The notes under the pieces were generated by a model. That model was given only the letters and a program-made list of their open reading frames with translations. It did not search any database and was not told the origin of the DNA. DNA of 64,000 bases from Brachyspira pilosicoli (GTDB lineage Bacteria; Spirochaetota; Brachyspiria; Brachyspirales; Brachyspiraceae). The translations under genes and the position numbers were made by a program. The number at the start of each line of letters is the position of its first letter. Positions within the stretch are counted from its first letter, which is position 1. Positions 43,786 to 53,517 of this stretch are shown here, in pieces. The DNA lies in contig NZ_JAWLPU010000001.1 of NCBI RefSeq assembly GCF_036997485.1, positions 682,001 through 746,000 of the forward strand, read 5' to 3'.

Positions 43786-44545
43786 TTTTAATCCATAAAT
43801 ATTTAGCATCAAATACAGGTCCGTCAGAACAAGCCTTTTTTAATACTACAGTTTTATTGTCATAACTCACTTCAACATTGCATCCCAAACAAGCATTAAC
43901 TCCGCAAGCCATTCTCCTCTCAAGAGAAGCATAGCATAATATGTTGTTTGTTAATGCTATTTTTATTATTCCATTCATCATAATGGTAGGGCCGCAAGTA
44001 TATATTATATCAAACTTTTCTTTTTTTATTATTTCATTTGTTTTCTCTACAGCATTACACTTATCACCAACAGAGCCATCATCTGTAACTATATGTAAGT
44101 TAATATCATTAGTATCAAATCTCTCCATTATGTTGAGGGCGTCTTTATTTGCTCCGCCCATTACAAGAGTGATGTTATTATTATTTACTAATTTTTCTAT
44201 TAATAGCTTTATAGGAGCAATGCCCATTCCGCCTGCTGCTATAAGCACTTTTTTATTATTAATATTAGTATCAAATCCGTTTCCTAAAGGTCCTTGTATA
44301 TTAACTTTGTCTTTTAAGTTAGATAAATATTTTGTGCCTTCGCCTTTTACCTGATAATAAAACTCTACCATATCATTAGAAACATAATGAACACTTATAG
44401 GTCTTCTTAAATATGTGCTGCTTTTTAGCATAAAAAATTGCCCTGCCTTAATATGCTTAAAAGCCTCTTTGGATTTTATTTTGAGAATATACTTATCCTC
44501 TGCTATTTTTTTGTTTTCTACTATCTCGCAATCTTCTAAAAACAT
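43778..44545 (-). CDS. pyrK: Dihydroorotate dehydrogenase electron-transfer subunit
   Basis: About 255 residues. The FAD site includes YLRRPISVHYV, the NAD-binding region is VLIAAGGMGIAPIKLL, and the [2Fe-2S] cysteines are in RRMACGVNACLGCNVEV and LKKACSDGPVF. It passes electrons from PyrD to NAD+. TTG at 44557 opens the frame and ATG at 44545 is preferred, but AGGA is only 2 bases away from it, so the start is uncertain. It lies 12-24 bases after the coiled-coil DinB-like gene. Confidence 0.94.
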   Translation of the reverse strand: MFLEDCEIVENKKIAEDKYILKIKSKEAFKHIKAGQFFMLKSSTYLRRPISVHYVSNDMVEFYYQVKGEGTKYLSNLKDKVNIQGPLGNGFDTNINNKKVLIAAGGMGIAPIKLLIEKLVNNNNITLVMGGANKDALNIMERFDTNDINLHIVTDDGSVGDKCNAVEKTNEIIKKEKFDIIYTCGPTIMMNGIIKIALTNNILCYASLERRMACGVNACLGCNVEVSYDNKTVVLKKACSDGPVFDAKYLWIKNE

Positions 44546-44569
44546 AATCCTATACAACCAGTAATAAAA

Positions 44570-45412
44570 TTAAATTATAGTAATTAAATTAGAATAATCA
44601 TTTGTATAACCCATCATATCAAGCATAGCAGATATTTCTCCTCTATGATGAGTATTATGATTTAATTCATGCATTATTATATGATAGATTGGCTTTTTTA
44701 CCACATCATCAGCAAAATCTATTTTTATTATTACATTATAATCATCTATACTATTTATTATATCTATTATTATATCATCTAATTTTTTTCTAATATCAAA
44801 TAAGTTATCCAAATTAGCATCTATTGGTTTATTGAATAAAAAATTATCATTAAGGTACGTTAATATCTCTTCGTTTGCTATTATTTTTTTGCTTGAATAC
44901 TTTCTTAAAATAGAAAAGAAATAAATATCTGCTTTTATAATATGAGTAAAACTATTTATTAATGATTTAAAATAAGTTCCTGTTTCTTTATATAAATCTG
45001 ATTCATTAATTTTTTGTATATCTCTAAAAATACTTATAAGCATTCTATTAGCTTTTCTGTTATATTCTGCCATAAGAGTAAGAACTCTTTGTGATGTGAT
45101 TGTTTTTATAATATTTTCTGAGGTTTCAGATTGTTCTTTATTAAGTTTTTTATGATTATTTTTTTTATTAGTTTTTTTATACTCTTTTTTTATTTCTGAA
45201 AAATCTTTTCTTAATTCTAATAAATTATCATATATTATTTTTTTTTCTTCTCTTAATTTTTTTAATTTTTTGCTTTTTAACTCTTTTAGATTTTTATTTA
45301 GATTGTTTATAATACTTGATTTTAATATTTCAATTTCTTCTGACTTTTTATTTAACCTATTTAATTCTGAGTTTATTTTTTTTTCTAACAAATTGATTTT
45401 ATGGTCTATCAT
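44570..45412 (-). CDS. DinB-like protein with long N-terminal coiled coil
   Basis: A 280-residue protein. Residues 1-100 are charged and helical (KKINSELNRLNKKSEEIEIL onward), typical of a coiled coil. The C-terminal half looks DinB-like, with IMHELNHNTHHRGEISAMLD carrying several candidate metal-binding histidines. Function is unknown. It lies directly upstream of pyrK and appears to be the first gene of the pyrimidine operon. It is not closely similar to the other DinB-like protein at 40579. An AGGAATC site precedes the ATG. Confidence 0.75.
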   Translation of the reverse strand: MIDHKINLLEKKINSELNRLNKKSEEIEILKSSIINNLNKNLKELKSKKLKKLREEKKIIYDNLLELRKDFSEIKKEYKKTNKKNNHKKLNKEQSETSENIIKTITSQRVLTLMAEYNRKANRMLISIFRDIQKINESDLYKETGTYFKSLINSFTHIIKADIYFFSILRKYSSKKIIANEEILTYLNDNFLFNKPIDANLDNLFDIRKKLDDIIIDIINSIDDYNVIIKIDFADDVVKKPIYHIIMHELNHNTHHRGEISAMLDMMGYTNDYSNLITII

Positions 45413-45608
45413 AAACGATTCCTTTTTGCTGATATAGTAAAAACAGCAATTAACTAATAGTAATAGAGAAATTTATTTTTGTCAAATATTATTATAAAGT
45501 TTTTAAATATTATTAATTATTAAAGTTTTATTTTTAGACATAAAAATATTTATTTTTTATAGATGAGTTTATTCTAAATAAAATGTTTGAATTTTAATCA
45601 TAAATTAA

Positions 45609-45640
45609 AAAGCCAAAGTATAAAAAATATACCATGGCTT
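45609..45640 (-). terminator. Terminator after the SDR gene
   Basis: AAGCCA, GTATA / TATAC, TGGCTT form an imperfect hairpin with a short A-rich loop. On the minus strand it is followed by TTTTTAATTT. Confidence 0.7.
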
Positions 45641-45648
45641 AATATTCA

Positions 45649-46368
45649 TTAGTCTATTTGTTTCGTCTTTGCTATAACTAATTCTCTTACACATATATCC
45701 TGCGGCATATTATAAGCGAATTCTATACAATTAACTATATCAGAAGCATTTAAACCATTTCCTATGCTCTTTTTCCATTCAATATAATCAGCTTTTATAT
45801 TTTCATCTGTTGTATGTTCTAAAAGATGAGTTTCCACAACTCCCGGTGCTAATACTATAACTCTTACATTTTTATCAGCTACTTCTTCTCTAATACTTTC
45901 AGTTATGGCATGTACAGCAAATTTACTTCCGCAATATACTCCATGATTTTTAAATGTTTTTCTTCCTGCTATTGAACTTATATTTATAATAGTGCCTTCA
46001 TTTCTCTTTATCATATCTGGAAGTATTATATTTGTAGTTGTTAGTATTCCATTTATATTAACATCTATCATATTCTTCCATTCTTCATAGCTTTGTTTAT
46101 CAATATTACCAAGAAGCATTACTCCCGCACAGTTTATAAGCAAATCAGTTTTTCCGTATTTATCTTCTGCCATTTCTATTGCCGTTCTTATTTCTTCAAA
46201 ATTTGTAACATCTGCTTTTACGCTTATAGAATTTGGTAATTTTAAATTATCCATTATTTCTTTACGTCTTGATATTAAAAGTGTAGGGTATCCATTTTCT
46301 GAGAATCTTTTTGCTGTTTCCATTCCTATTCCAGAGCTTGCTCCCGTAATAACTACTAATTTTTTCAT
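45649..46368 (-). CDS. Short-chain dehydrogenase/reductase
   Basis: A 239-residue classical SDR. The NAD(P) motif is TGASSGIGMETA, the NAG motif is LLINCAGVML, Ser is in INISSIAGRK and the catalytic Tyr-Lys in GVYCGSKFAVHA. The substrate is unknown. It is divergent from an HxlR-family regulator across a 124-base gap containing a 15-bp dyad, so it is a likely target of that regulator. The start has an AAAGGAG site. Confidence 0.93.
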   Translation of the reverse strand: MKKLVVITGASSGIGMETAKRFSENGYPTLLISRRKEIMDNLKLPNSISVKADVTNFEEIRTAIEMAEDKYGKTDLLINCAGVMLLGNIDKQSYEEWKNMIDVNINGILTTTNIILPDMIKRNEGTIINISSIAGRKTFKNHGVYCGSKFAVHAITESIREEVADKNVRVIVLAPGVVETHLLEHTTDENIKADYIEWKKSIGNGLNASDIVNCIEFAYNMPQDICVRELVIAKTKQID

Positions 46369-46445
46369 AATAAAAAACTCCTTTATAAAAAATAATTATG
46401 CCTTATAATATATTAATAAATTGCTTACACAAGAACGGAAATGAT

Positions 46446-46460
46446 TGTTATTAAGTAACA
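46446..46460. promoter_or_regulatory. Candidate operator for the HxlR-type regulator
   Basis: TGTTATTAAGTAACA is a near-perfect 15-bp dyad (TGTTA and TAACA arms, 5-base centre). It lies in the gap between the divergent SDR and HxlR-family genes, 33 bases before the regulator's ATG. Confidence 0.45.
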
Positions 46461-46492
46461 TTTATTTCACTATCAATTAATAGGATAATTAA

Positions 46493-46840
46493 ATGAAAAA
46501 AATAAAAGTAGCATCAGAAATAGGAGTTACACTTTATATGATAGGAGGTAAATATAAACCTCTTATACTAAATTATCTTATAGAAAATAAAACAAAAAGA
46601 TTTAATGAAATGCTTAGATATATGAAACCCATATCTCAAAGAACTCTAACTAATCAGCTTAGAGAATTAGAAGAAGACGGACTTATAAACAGAAAAGTGT
46701 ATGCAGAAGTTCCACCAAAAGTAGAATATATTATAACTAAAAAGGGCAAATCATTATCAAAAATATTAGAAGCTATGTGTGAATGGGGAGAGAAAAATAT
46801 TGATGAAAGGTTTGAAATTACTAATCCTCAATGTTTATAA
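46493..46840 (+). CDS. HxlR-family transcriptional regulator
   Basis: A 115-residue winged-helix protein. The family core is LYMIGGKYKPLILNYLIENK, then FNEMLRYMKPISQRTLTNQL with the recognition helix, then a wing and KGKSLSKILEAMCEWGEKN. Many HxlR proteins have a conserved Cys just before this core (the sensing Cys in HypR); here that region reads KVASEIGVTLYMIG without Cys. The only cysteines are near the C-terminus. It is divergent from the SDR gene, and probably regulates it. A TAGGATAATTAA stretch precedes the ATG. Confidence 0.9.
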   Translation: MKKIKVASEIGVTLYMIGGKYKPLILNYLIENKTKRFNEMLRYMKPISQRTLTNQLRELEEDGLINRKVYAEVPPKVEYIITKKGKSLSKILEAMCEWGEKNIDERFEITNPQCL

Positions 46841-47020
46841 TAAAAAATATTTTTTAAAAATTTATTAACTACTTATTCATTATTTGAAATATTAGTATAG
46901 TTTGTTTTTTGTTTTACTTTTTTTAGCATTAAACATATAAAACACCTATATACTTAATCATTTCATTAAAATTATAATCAAAAAAAGTAGTAGAAACATT
47001 TACAGAAAATAATTTTTAAT

Positions 47021-47068
47021 TATTTAAATAAAGCCATAATCTTTTAAGACTATAGCTTTATTTTTTTA
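47021..47068. terminator. Terminator between HxlR gene and purL (bidirectional)
   Basis: TAAAGC (47029-47034) pairs with GCTTTA (47055-47060), with an inner TCT/AGA stem and two mismatches. T-rich sequence follows on both strands. It lies 16 bases past the purL stop. Confidence 0.65.
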
Positions 47069-47083
47069 ATAACTTTTATATTT

Positions 47084-50000
47084 TTACTTAAAGTAATTTA
47101 CACCATTTTCAAATATATTGTAAATATCTTTAGTAATGATGTTCTTGTATAGGTTATTTCCATATCTCTCACTATGACCCATTTTACCGAATACTTTTCC
47201 ATCTTCTGAAAGTATACCCTCAATAGCATAAACTGAACCATTAGGATTGAATCTAAACTCATTAGTAGGTTTTGATTCAAAGTTAACATACTGAGTGGCA
47301 ACCTGACCTTTTTTGATTAATTCTTTTATTATATCGTCATCAGCAAAAAATCTTCCTTCACCATGAGAAACAGGAACAACTAACTCACTTCCAACAGGTA
47401 TATTGTATAGCCAAGGAGAATTATTTGACACGACTTTTGTTGTTACCATTTGAGAAATATGTCTTCCTATTTTATTGAAAGTAAGGGTAGGAGATTTTTC
47501 TGTGATGTTTCCTATCTTTCCATAAGGAAGAAGCCCTGATTTTATTAATGCTTGGAATCCGTTACATATACCCAAAACAAGCCCGTCGCGTTCTAAGAGT
47601 TTATGTATAGATGTTTTTATTTTTTCATTTGTAAGTATTGCAGAAATAAACTTTCCGGAACCGTCAGGCTCATCTGCAGCACTGAATCCTCCAGGTATCA
47701 TAAATATTTGAGAATTATCTATTTTTTTAGACATTTCTTCGATTGATTCTTTTATGTATTCTGGCTTAATGTTTCTAAATACAAAAATATCAGTATTGGC
47801 ACCAGCATCAGAGAATGCCTTTTGAGTATCATATTCGCAGTTAGTGCCGAGGAACGAAGCTATTAATACATTAGGTTTAGCTGTTTTATTTTTGCATATA
47901 AATGGTGCTTCTCTTTTATATTCAGCTAGCTTGTAAGTTTCTATATCTTCATAAGTTTTATAAGGGAATACTGGAGATAATTTATCAAGCCATAATTTTT
48001 CTATTTCTTCTAAATCTACTATTTCACCGCATACTTTTATTTTATATTCATTTATAGTTTTGCCTATAAGTATAGCATTTTTATAATTTAACTCTTCTTT
48101 AGTTTCTACTATAAATGAAGCAGGCATTAAGTTAAAGAAATAAAGCTCATCTTTTATATCAACACCTATTCTGTTGCCGAAAGACATTTTTGTTAAAGCC
48201 TCAGCAATACCTCCGAATTTAATTGTATAAGCTGATAATATTTTTTTGTCTTTTATATTTTTATGTACGAATTCAAAATTATCTTTTATTTCTGTAACAT
48301 TAGGTATGTAGTTTTCAAGCATATTATGTTTTACTAAATACACATAATTATTAGCTGATTTGAACTCTGGAGATATAACATCATTACTGTCAACAGTTGA
48401 TACTGCAAATGATATTAAAGTTGAAGGCACTGATATATTATTAAAAGTACCGCTCATAGAGTCTTTACCTCCTATAGCAGGTATATCAAATTCAGTTTGT
48501 GCATATATTGTGCCGAGTAATGCAGAATAAACCTTACCCCATTTTTTAGCATCATTTCCTAATTTCTCAAAATACTCTTGAAATGATAATCTTATTTTTT
48601 TATAATCAGCACCAATAGAAACAAGCTTTGACATTGATTCTATTACAGAATATATTCCTCCATGAAACTCTGACCATTTCATTATAGAAGGATTATAACC
48701 CCAAGATATAGCAGAAGCTGTGTTTATTTGTTTTGCATTGTTGTCAAATATTGGTATTTTTTGAATGCTTACATCGCTTGGAGTCATTTGATATTTTCCA
48801 CCGAAAGGCATAAGCACAGTAGTAGCTCCTATTGATGAGTCAAACATTTCAATGAGTCCCTTTTGAGAAGCAACATTTAAATTTTCTGCCATATTAAACC
48901 AATGAGAAGTTAGAGAGCATGCATTTTTTGTATTAAATGGATTATTGTCAAAATTGATATCTTTAAGAACAGCATTAGTCTCTTGCTTAGCTCCGTTTGT
49001 GTCTAAAAACTTACGGCTTATATCTACAATCTTTTTGCCTTTTAAATACATTACAAGTCTGTTAGTGTCTGTTATAGTGGCAACCTTTGTAGCTTCAATG
49101 TTTTCTTTGTTGGCAAGTTTTATAAAATTATCTGCATCCTTACTCTCTACAACAACAGCCATTCTCTCCTGTGATTCTGATATTGCTAGTTCAGTGCCGT
49201 TTAATCCTAAATATTTAACAGGCAATACATCAAGGTTAATGTCAATTCCGTCTGATAATTCACCTATAGCAACAGAAACTCCTCCCGCACCAAAGTCATT
49301 ACATTTTTTTATTAGTTTTGTAACTTCTTTATTTCTGAAAAGTCTTTGAATCTTTCTCTCTTCTGGGGCATTACCTTTCTGTACTTCAGCACCGCAAAGT
49401 CTTAAAGATGTATCAGTATGGCTTTTTGATGAACCTGTAGCACCTCCGCAGCCGTCTCTTCCTGTTCTTCCCCCAAGCACTATAACTATATCGCCTGCCT
49501 TTGGCTTTTCTCTACGCACATAGTCCACAGGAACAGCTCCAACAACAGCACCAACCTCAAGCCTTTTTGCCTTATAGCCTTCATCATATATTTCATTAAC
49601 TAAACAAGTTGTAAGCCCTATTTGATTACCATAAGAAGAATATCCTGCAGCTGCAGTTGTAGTAATTTTCTTTTGAGGAAGTTTTCCTGCTAAAGTATCT
49701 TCCAATTTTTCTAATGGATTAGCACTTCCTGTAACTCTTATAGCCTGATATACATAGCTTCTTCCAGAAAGCGGGTCTCTTATAGCTCCGCCCAAACATG
49801 TAGAAGCCCCTCCGAAAGGCTCTATCTCTGTAGGGTGATTATGAGTTTCGTTTTTAAACATCAATAAATATTTTTCTGTTTTGTTTTTTCCATTTTCATC
49901 AACAGCATCAACATCTATATAAATAGAACAAGCGTTTATCTCATCAGAAACCTCTAAATCTTCAAGCTTTCCTTTTTTCTTTATGTATTTTGCAGATACT

Positions 50001-50830
50001 GTTGCCATGTCCATTAAATTAATATCTCTTTTGCTATCAACATCTTCTCCGTAAAGCTCTTTTCTAATGTTATAATATCTGTTAATAACATTAAGTATAA
50101 CTTCTGAAAAATTGCTTTTATCATTTTCTAATTTTACATCATTAATCTTTGTCATAAATGTTGTATGCCTGCAATGGTCAGACCAATATGTATCAAGAAC
50201 TTTTATTTCTGTTTCGGTTGGGTTTCTCTTTTCTTCATTTTTGAAATAATTCTGTACAAACTCTATATCTTTATAAGTCATTGCTAAGTCAAGATTATCT
50301 CTATATTTATGAAGTTCATCTATATTTAAATTAATAAAGTTTTCTACGTCTTTAATGTCATCAGCTTTTTGATGAGGTTCTATTTCTAATTTGCTTAAAT
50401 CTTTTTCTCTGCTTTCTACTGGGTTAATATAGAACTTTTTTATTTTTTCTATTGTGCTGTCATCTACATTACCGCTAAAAACTATCACCTTCCCGCTTAC
50501 TATAGTTACTTCTTCAATATCATTATAAATAAGCTTCAAACATTGTAATGCAGAATCAGCCCTCTGGTCAAATTGTCCGGGCAAATATTCAACAGCAAAA
50601 TGTTTTAAACTCTCAAAATCTTTTTTTTCAACTACCCTATCTGTTGGAGGCTCTGAAAATATTACATTAATAGAATTAGTTAATTTACTTTCTTCTATAT
50701 TAAAAATGTCATAAACATTAAGAAGTCTTACACTGCATTTTATTTGGAAATTCTCTTTTAATTGACTTTCTAATCTTTTCGCCTCTAAATCAAAGCCCTC
50801 TTTTTTCTCTATAAAGATACGATAGTTCAT
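47084..50830 (-). CDS. purL: Phosphoribosylformylglycinamidine synthase (single-chain PurL)
   Basis: A 1248-residue enzyme of the long, single-chain type that converts FGAR to FGAM with glutamine. The N-terminal region covers the PurS-like part. Synthetase motifs include ETHNHPTEIEPFGGASTCLG and GGRTGRDGCGGATGSS. The C-terminal glutaminase has IPGGFSAADEPDGSG and the Cys nucleophile in LGICNGFQAL. No separate purQ or purS is needed. nadR lies 85 bases upstream. It is followed by a terminator. Confidence 0.97.
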   Translation of the reverse strand: MNYRIFIEKKEGFDLEAKRLESQLKENFQIKCSVRLLNVYDIFNIEESKLTNSINVIFSEPPTDRVVEKKDFESLKHFAVEYLPGQFDQRADSALQCLKLIYNDIEEVTIVSGKVIVFSGNVDDSTIEKIKKFYINPVESREKDLSKLEIEPHQKADDIKDVENFINLNIDELHKYRDNLDLAMTYKDIEFVQNYFKNEEKRNPTETEIKVLDTYWSDHCRHTTFMTKINDVKLENDKSNFSEVILNVINRYYNIRKELYGEDVDSKRDINLMDMATVSAKYIKKKGKLEDLEVSDEINACSIYIDVDAVDENGKNKTEKYLLMFKNETHNHPTEIEPFGGASTCLGGAIRDPLSGRSYVYQAIRVTGSANPLEKLEDTLAGKLPQKKITTTAAAGYSSYGNQIGLTTCLVNEIYDEGYKAKRLEVGAVVGAVPVDYVRREKPKAGDIVIVLGGRTGRDGCGGATGSSKSHTDTSLRLCGAEVQKGNAPEERKIQRLFRNKEVTKLIKKCNDFGAGGVSVAIGELSDGIDINLDVLPVKYLGLNGTELAISESQERMAVVVESKDADNFIKLANKENIEATKVATITDTNRLVMYLKGKKIVDISRKFLDTNGAKQETNAVLKDINFDNNPFNTKNACSLTSHWFNMAENLNVASQKGLIEMFDSSIGATTVLMPFGGKYQMTPSDVSIQKIPIFDNNAKQINTASAISWGYNPSIMKWSEFHGGIYSVIESMSKLVSIGADYKKIRLSFQEYFEKLGNDAKKWGKVYSALLGTIYAQTEFDIPAIGGKDSMSGTFNNISVPSTLISFAVSTVDSNDVISPEFKSANNYVYLVKHNMLENYIPNVTEIKDNFEFVHKNIKDKKILSAYTIKFGGIAEALTKMSFGNRIGVDIKDELYFFNLMPASFIVETKEELNYKNAILIGKTINEYKIKVCGEIVDLEEIEKLWLDKLSPVFPYKTYEDIETYKLAEYKREAPFICKNKTAKPNVLIASFLGTNCEYDTQKAFSDAGANTDIFVFRNIKPEYIKESIEEMSKKIDNSQIFMIPGGFSAADEPDGSGKFISAILTNEKIKTSIHKLLERDGLVLGICNGFQALIKSGLLPYGKIGNITEKSPTLTFNKIGRHISQMVTTKVVSNNSPWLYNIPVGSELVVPVSHGEGRFFADDDIIKELIKKGQVATQYVNFESKPTNEFRFNPNGSVYAIEGILSEDGKVFGKMGHSERYGNNLYKNIITKDIYNIFENGVNYFK

Positions 50831-50915
50831 TTTAAATATACCTCATTGTTATATGGAGTTTTTATATTAATAGATTATATATTATATCATTAGTTTTATA
50901 AAGATATTTTTATTA

Positions 50916-51929
50916 TTAAAAATGTTTTTCAAGAAGACTATCAACAATAGAAACAGCTTTTTTAAATCTTTTTTGATAATCTCCGCTTACAGAATGATAT
51001 TTTATATTTAAATCATTTAATATATCTTTTATTTTATCGCTGTATTTTATTCTGTCATTTTTTATAACTTCGCTTCTGTCGCCGTCCTGAATAAAATCAA
51101 CATCAGGCTCTAAAAATAATATAGCATCATATTTATTTATATGTATAATTGCCTTTGCAAGTCTTTCATTATCAATAATATTTTCATCTTCCAAAAAATG
51201 CATATAAAAGTTTGTAATTATTGCATCGGTATCAACAAACAATATTTTGTTGCTATGCTCTATTGCTTTTATTTCATTTAATTTATGAGTAAGAAGTATC
51301 TCTGTAAAATCTTCTGAAAGCATAAGTAAATCAGTTCCTGATTTCTCTGATAATTCTCTTCCTGCCTCTTCTATATAATTGGTATTATAATAATTTGCTA
51401 AATTAATTGTGAGAGTTGACTTGCCTGTGCTTTCGCTTCCTAAAAGCAAAACCTTTTTTGTATAATACGGCTTTACTATATTAGGTAAATAATCCCAATA
51501 CTTGTAAACATTATCTCTAATCTTTGAAGAGCTTATTTCATCTCTCTCTATAAATATTAACTCTGAATCTTTATAATATCTTGTGTAAAAAGAATCTTTA
51601 TTTTTATAATCATCTCCGCAAAATACTGCGTCAATTTTTTCACCTATTGCATTTTTTATTTTTATAGAATCCTCTTCCCATAAATCTTCAGTGTAGTCTT
51701 CTTTTGTGTTTGCATTATCCTCTATAAATATAATCTTCACATTTCCAATATGCTTTGTTAATTGATAAAGCCATCTGTATCTTATTTTTTTATCAATTTC
51801 ATTTCTATTATTTCCAACAGCTAAAACAATATAAAGCTTTTTACATTGATTAGCAGCTTCTATTATGCATTTTACATGCCCAAGATGAAGAGGATTAAAA
51901 GAACCGCCATACATTCCTACATTATACAT
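50916..51929 (-). CDS. nadR: NadR-like NMN adenylyltransferase / ribosylnicotinamide kinase
   Basis: A 337-residue two-domain protein. The N-terminal nucleotidyltransferase has YGGSFNPLHLGHVK and ISSSKIRDNVYKYW. The C-terminal kinase has a P-loop, LLGSESTGKSTLTINLA. The DNA-binding domain of enterobacterial NadR is absent, so it is an enzyme only. It phosphorylates nicotinamide riboside to NMN and adenylates it to NAD+. It begins 19 bases after pnuC, and together they form an uptake and salvage unit. Confidence 0.94.
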   Translation of the reverse strand: MYNVGMYGGSFNPLHLGHVKCIIEAANQCKKLYIVLAVGNNRNEIDKKIRYRWLYQLTKHIGNVKIIFIEDNANTKEDYTEDLWEEDSIKIKNAIGEKIDAVFCGDDYKNKDSFYTRYYKDSELIFIERDEISSSKIRDNVYKYWDYLPNIVKPYYTKKVLLLGSESTGKSTLTINLANYYNTNYIEEAGRELSEKSGTDLLMLSEDFTEILLTHKLNEIKAIEHSNKILFVDTDAIITNFYMHFLEDENIIDNERLAKAIIHINKYDAILFLEPDVDFIQDGDRSEVIKNDRIKYSDKIKDILNDLNIKYHSVSGDYQKRFKKAVSIVDSLLEKHF

Positions 51930-51948
51930 AAAACCTCCGAATAATTTT

Positions 51949-52647
51949 TTAGTTTATCTGCTGATTTTTATTATTTGCCTCTCTATACCACTTAATAAAC
52001 ATAAACACTGCATTAACTAAATAAACACTCCACATAAGCAAAGTAGCTATATTGTCCCCCCCGCTTGCAAAATTAATATACCATATAGAAATATTTAAAA
52101 TGTTTACAAGTATCCACATTATCCATTGTTCAGTACATCTCTTTACACATAGTATCTGTGCCGTTATGGCAAACACAGTACTTGCACTATCAACAAAAGG
52201 AAGAGAACCTCCTAATTTTTTTAGTATAAAGCCATAAATAAATATTGATATAAAAGAAAAACCAAATATTATAATTTTATATTTATTATTTAATTTTGTT
52301 TTTATTACCTCTTGATTTTCATTATTCATATTTCTGCTCCATAATATAAAACCCGCTATATTCATAGGTATATAGTAGAATACATTGAGCATAAACTCGC
52401 CATAGTATTTTGCGCTAAAAGCTATAATAGAATAAAGAATAGTATTAATCATTCCAAATACATACGAAGATAATTTTCCTTTTCCCGTAAGTATAACACA
52501 TAATATACCGCTTATTGATGACACTATGCCAATAATATTTTCCTTCCAATATATAGAAAGCGATAATATTATACTGCATGCTATTATAATCCACGCCACT
52601 TCTATAGGTTTCCAATTTTGAAACTCATTTTTGATAATTATTTTCAC
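51949..52647 (-). CDS. pnuC: Nicotinamide riboside transporter PnuC
   Basis: A 232-residue membrane protein with about seven helices. Family features include EIAWIIIACS-like first helix (here VAWIIIACSIILSLSIYWKE), FGMINTILYSIIAFSAKYYG, and the tryptophan-rich QWIMWILVNILNISIWY. PnuC imports nicotinamide riboside, trapped inside by NadR kinase. It is the first gene of the pnuC-nadR pair. I saw no riboswitch-like structure in its short leader. Confidence 0.92.
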   Translation of the reverse strand: MKIIIKNEFQNWKPIEVAWIIIACSIILSLSIYWKENIIGIVSSISGILCVILTGKGKLSSYVFGMINTILYSIIAFSAKYYGEFMLNVFYYIPMNIAGFILWSRNMNNENQEVIKTKLNNKYKIIIFGFSFISIFIYGFILKKLGGSLPFVDSASTVFAITAQILCVKRCTEQWIMWILVNILNISIWYINFASGGDNIATLLMWSVYLVNAVFMFIKWYREANNKNQQIN

Positions 52648-52754
52648 AATGAATCCTTTAGAAAATAAATTTTCCTTATTATATTACTACTTTATGTAAA
52701 ATCAATATAAATTTATTTTTATAAAAATAGATTTGAAAATATTAATTTTTAATA

Positions 52755-52815
52755 ATGACTTGCCTGCAAAAATAAATATTAAAAATAGTTGTTAATATAT
52801 TTTGCAGCAAGTCAT
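52755..52815. terminator. Strong hairpin between pcp and pnuC
   Basis: ATGACTTG-C-CTGCAAAA (52755-52772) pairs with TTTTGCAG-CAAGTCAT (52800-52815): 16 pairs with one bulged C, and a 27-base A/T loop. It lies 15 bases past the pcp stop, so a pcp terminator is likely, but the T-tract on the minus strand is poor. Confidence 0.6.
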
Positions 52816-52829
52816 ATTACAATTTTTTA

Positions 52830-53438
52830 TTAATTATTATTCACTGTAGTTTTTATAATTGTCTCAAGAGCTTTTACTATCATTTCTTTTGGCATATAGG
52901 CTGTATTAGGCTTATCAAGTATTTGCTCTATTATATAAGGAACATGTATAAAACCGCCTTTGATATTTAAATTATTTTTGTTTATATAATATAACAAAGA
53001 ATACATTATATGATTGCATACAAAAGTACCTGCTGTATTTGATATTGATGCTGGTATAGGAATGGTTTTTAATTCATCTCTAATTGCCTTTATAGGAAGT
53101 GTAGAGAAATAAGCACTATCTCCGTCATTAAATATAACTTCATCTACAGGCTGATTACCTTCATTGTCTTTTATTCTTGCATCGTCTATATTTATGGCTA
53201 CTCTTTCTAATGATATCTCATATCTTCCGCCAGCCTGACCTACACATATAACTACATCAGGTTTAAGATTTTTTATATTTTCAAAAAGTTTTTCTGCAGA
53301 TTTTTTAAATACTGTTGGAAGCTGTAATTTTATTATTTCATTGCCTTCTATATAATTAGGTAAGCTATTAACTGCCTCCCATGAAGGATTAACTTTTTCT
53401 TTATCGAATGGGTCAAATCCTGTTATTAATACTTTCAT
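52830..53438 (-). CDS. pcp: Pyroglutamyl peptidase I
   Basis: A 202-residue cysteine peptidase that removes N-terminal pyroglutamate. The catalytic Glu is in [14 protein letters not shown], the Cys in [14 protein letters not shown] and the His in GFIHVPYI. Length is normal, and there is no signal peptide, so it is cytoplasmic. It follows DUF979 by 79 bases on the same strand, after the DUF969 gene. This arrangement suggests a role in pyroglutamate or pyroglutamyl-peptide use. A good AAAGGAG site precedes the ATG. Confidence 0.96.
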   Translation of the reverse strand: MKVLITGFDPFDKEKVNPSWEAVNSLPNYIEGNEIIKLQLPTVFKKSAEKLFENIKNLKPDVVICVGQAGGRYEISLERVAINIDDARIKDNEGNQPVDEVIFNDGDSAYFSTLPIKAIRDELKTIPIPASISNTAGTFVCNHIMYSLLYYINKNNLNIKGGFIHVPYIIEQILDKPNTAYMPKEMIVKALETIIKTTVNNN

Positions 53439-53517
53439 TTTATTAGCTCCTTTTATAAAAATAGTTTTTAATATTTCTGTAATTATCTTTTTAATAATAA
53501 TTTTTTAATCTTAATTT

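Noticed and set aside
52648-52754. NAD-type riboswitch in the pnuC leader
   Set aside because: The leader is short and AT-rich, with no conserved GC-rich core visible; the nearby hairpin lies by the pcp end.
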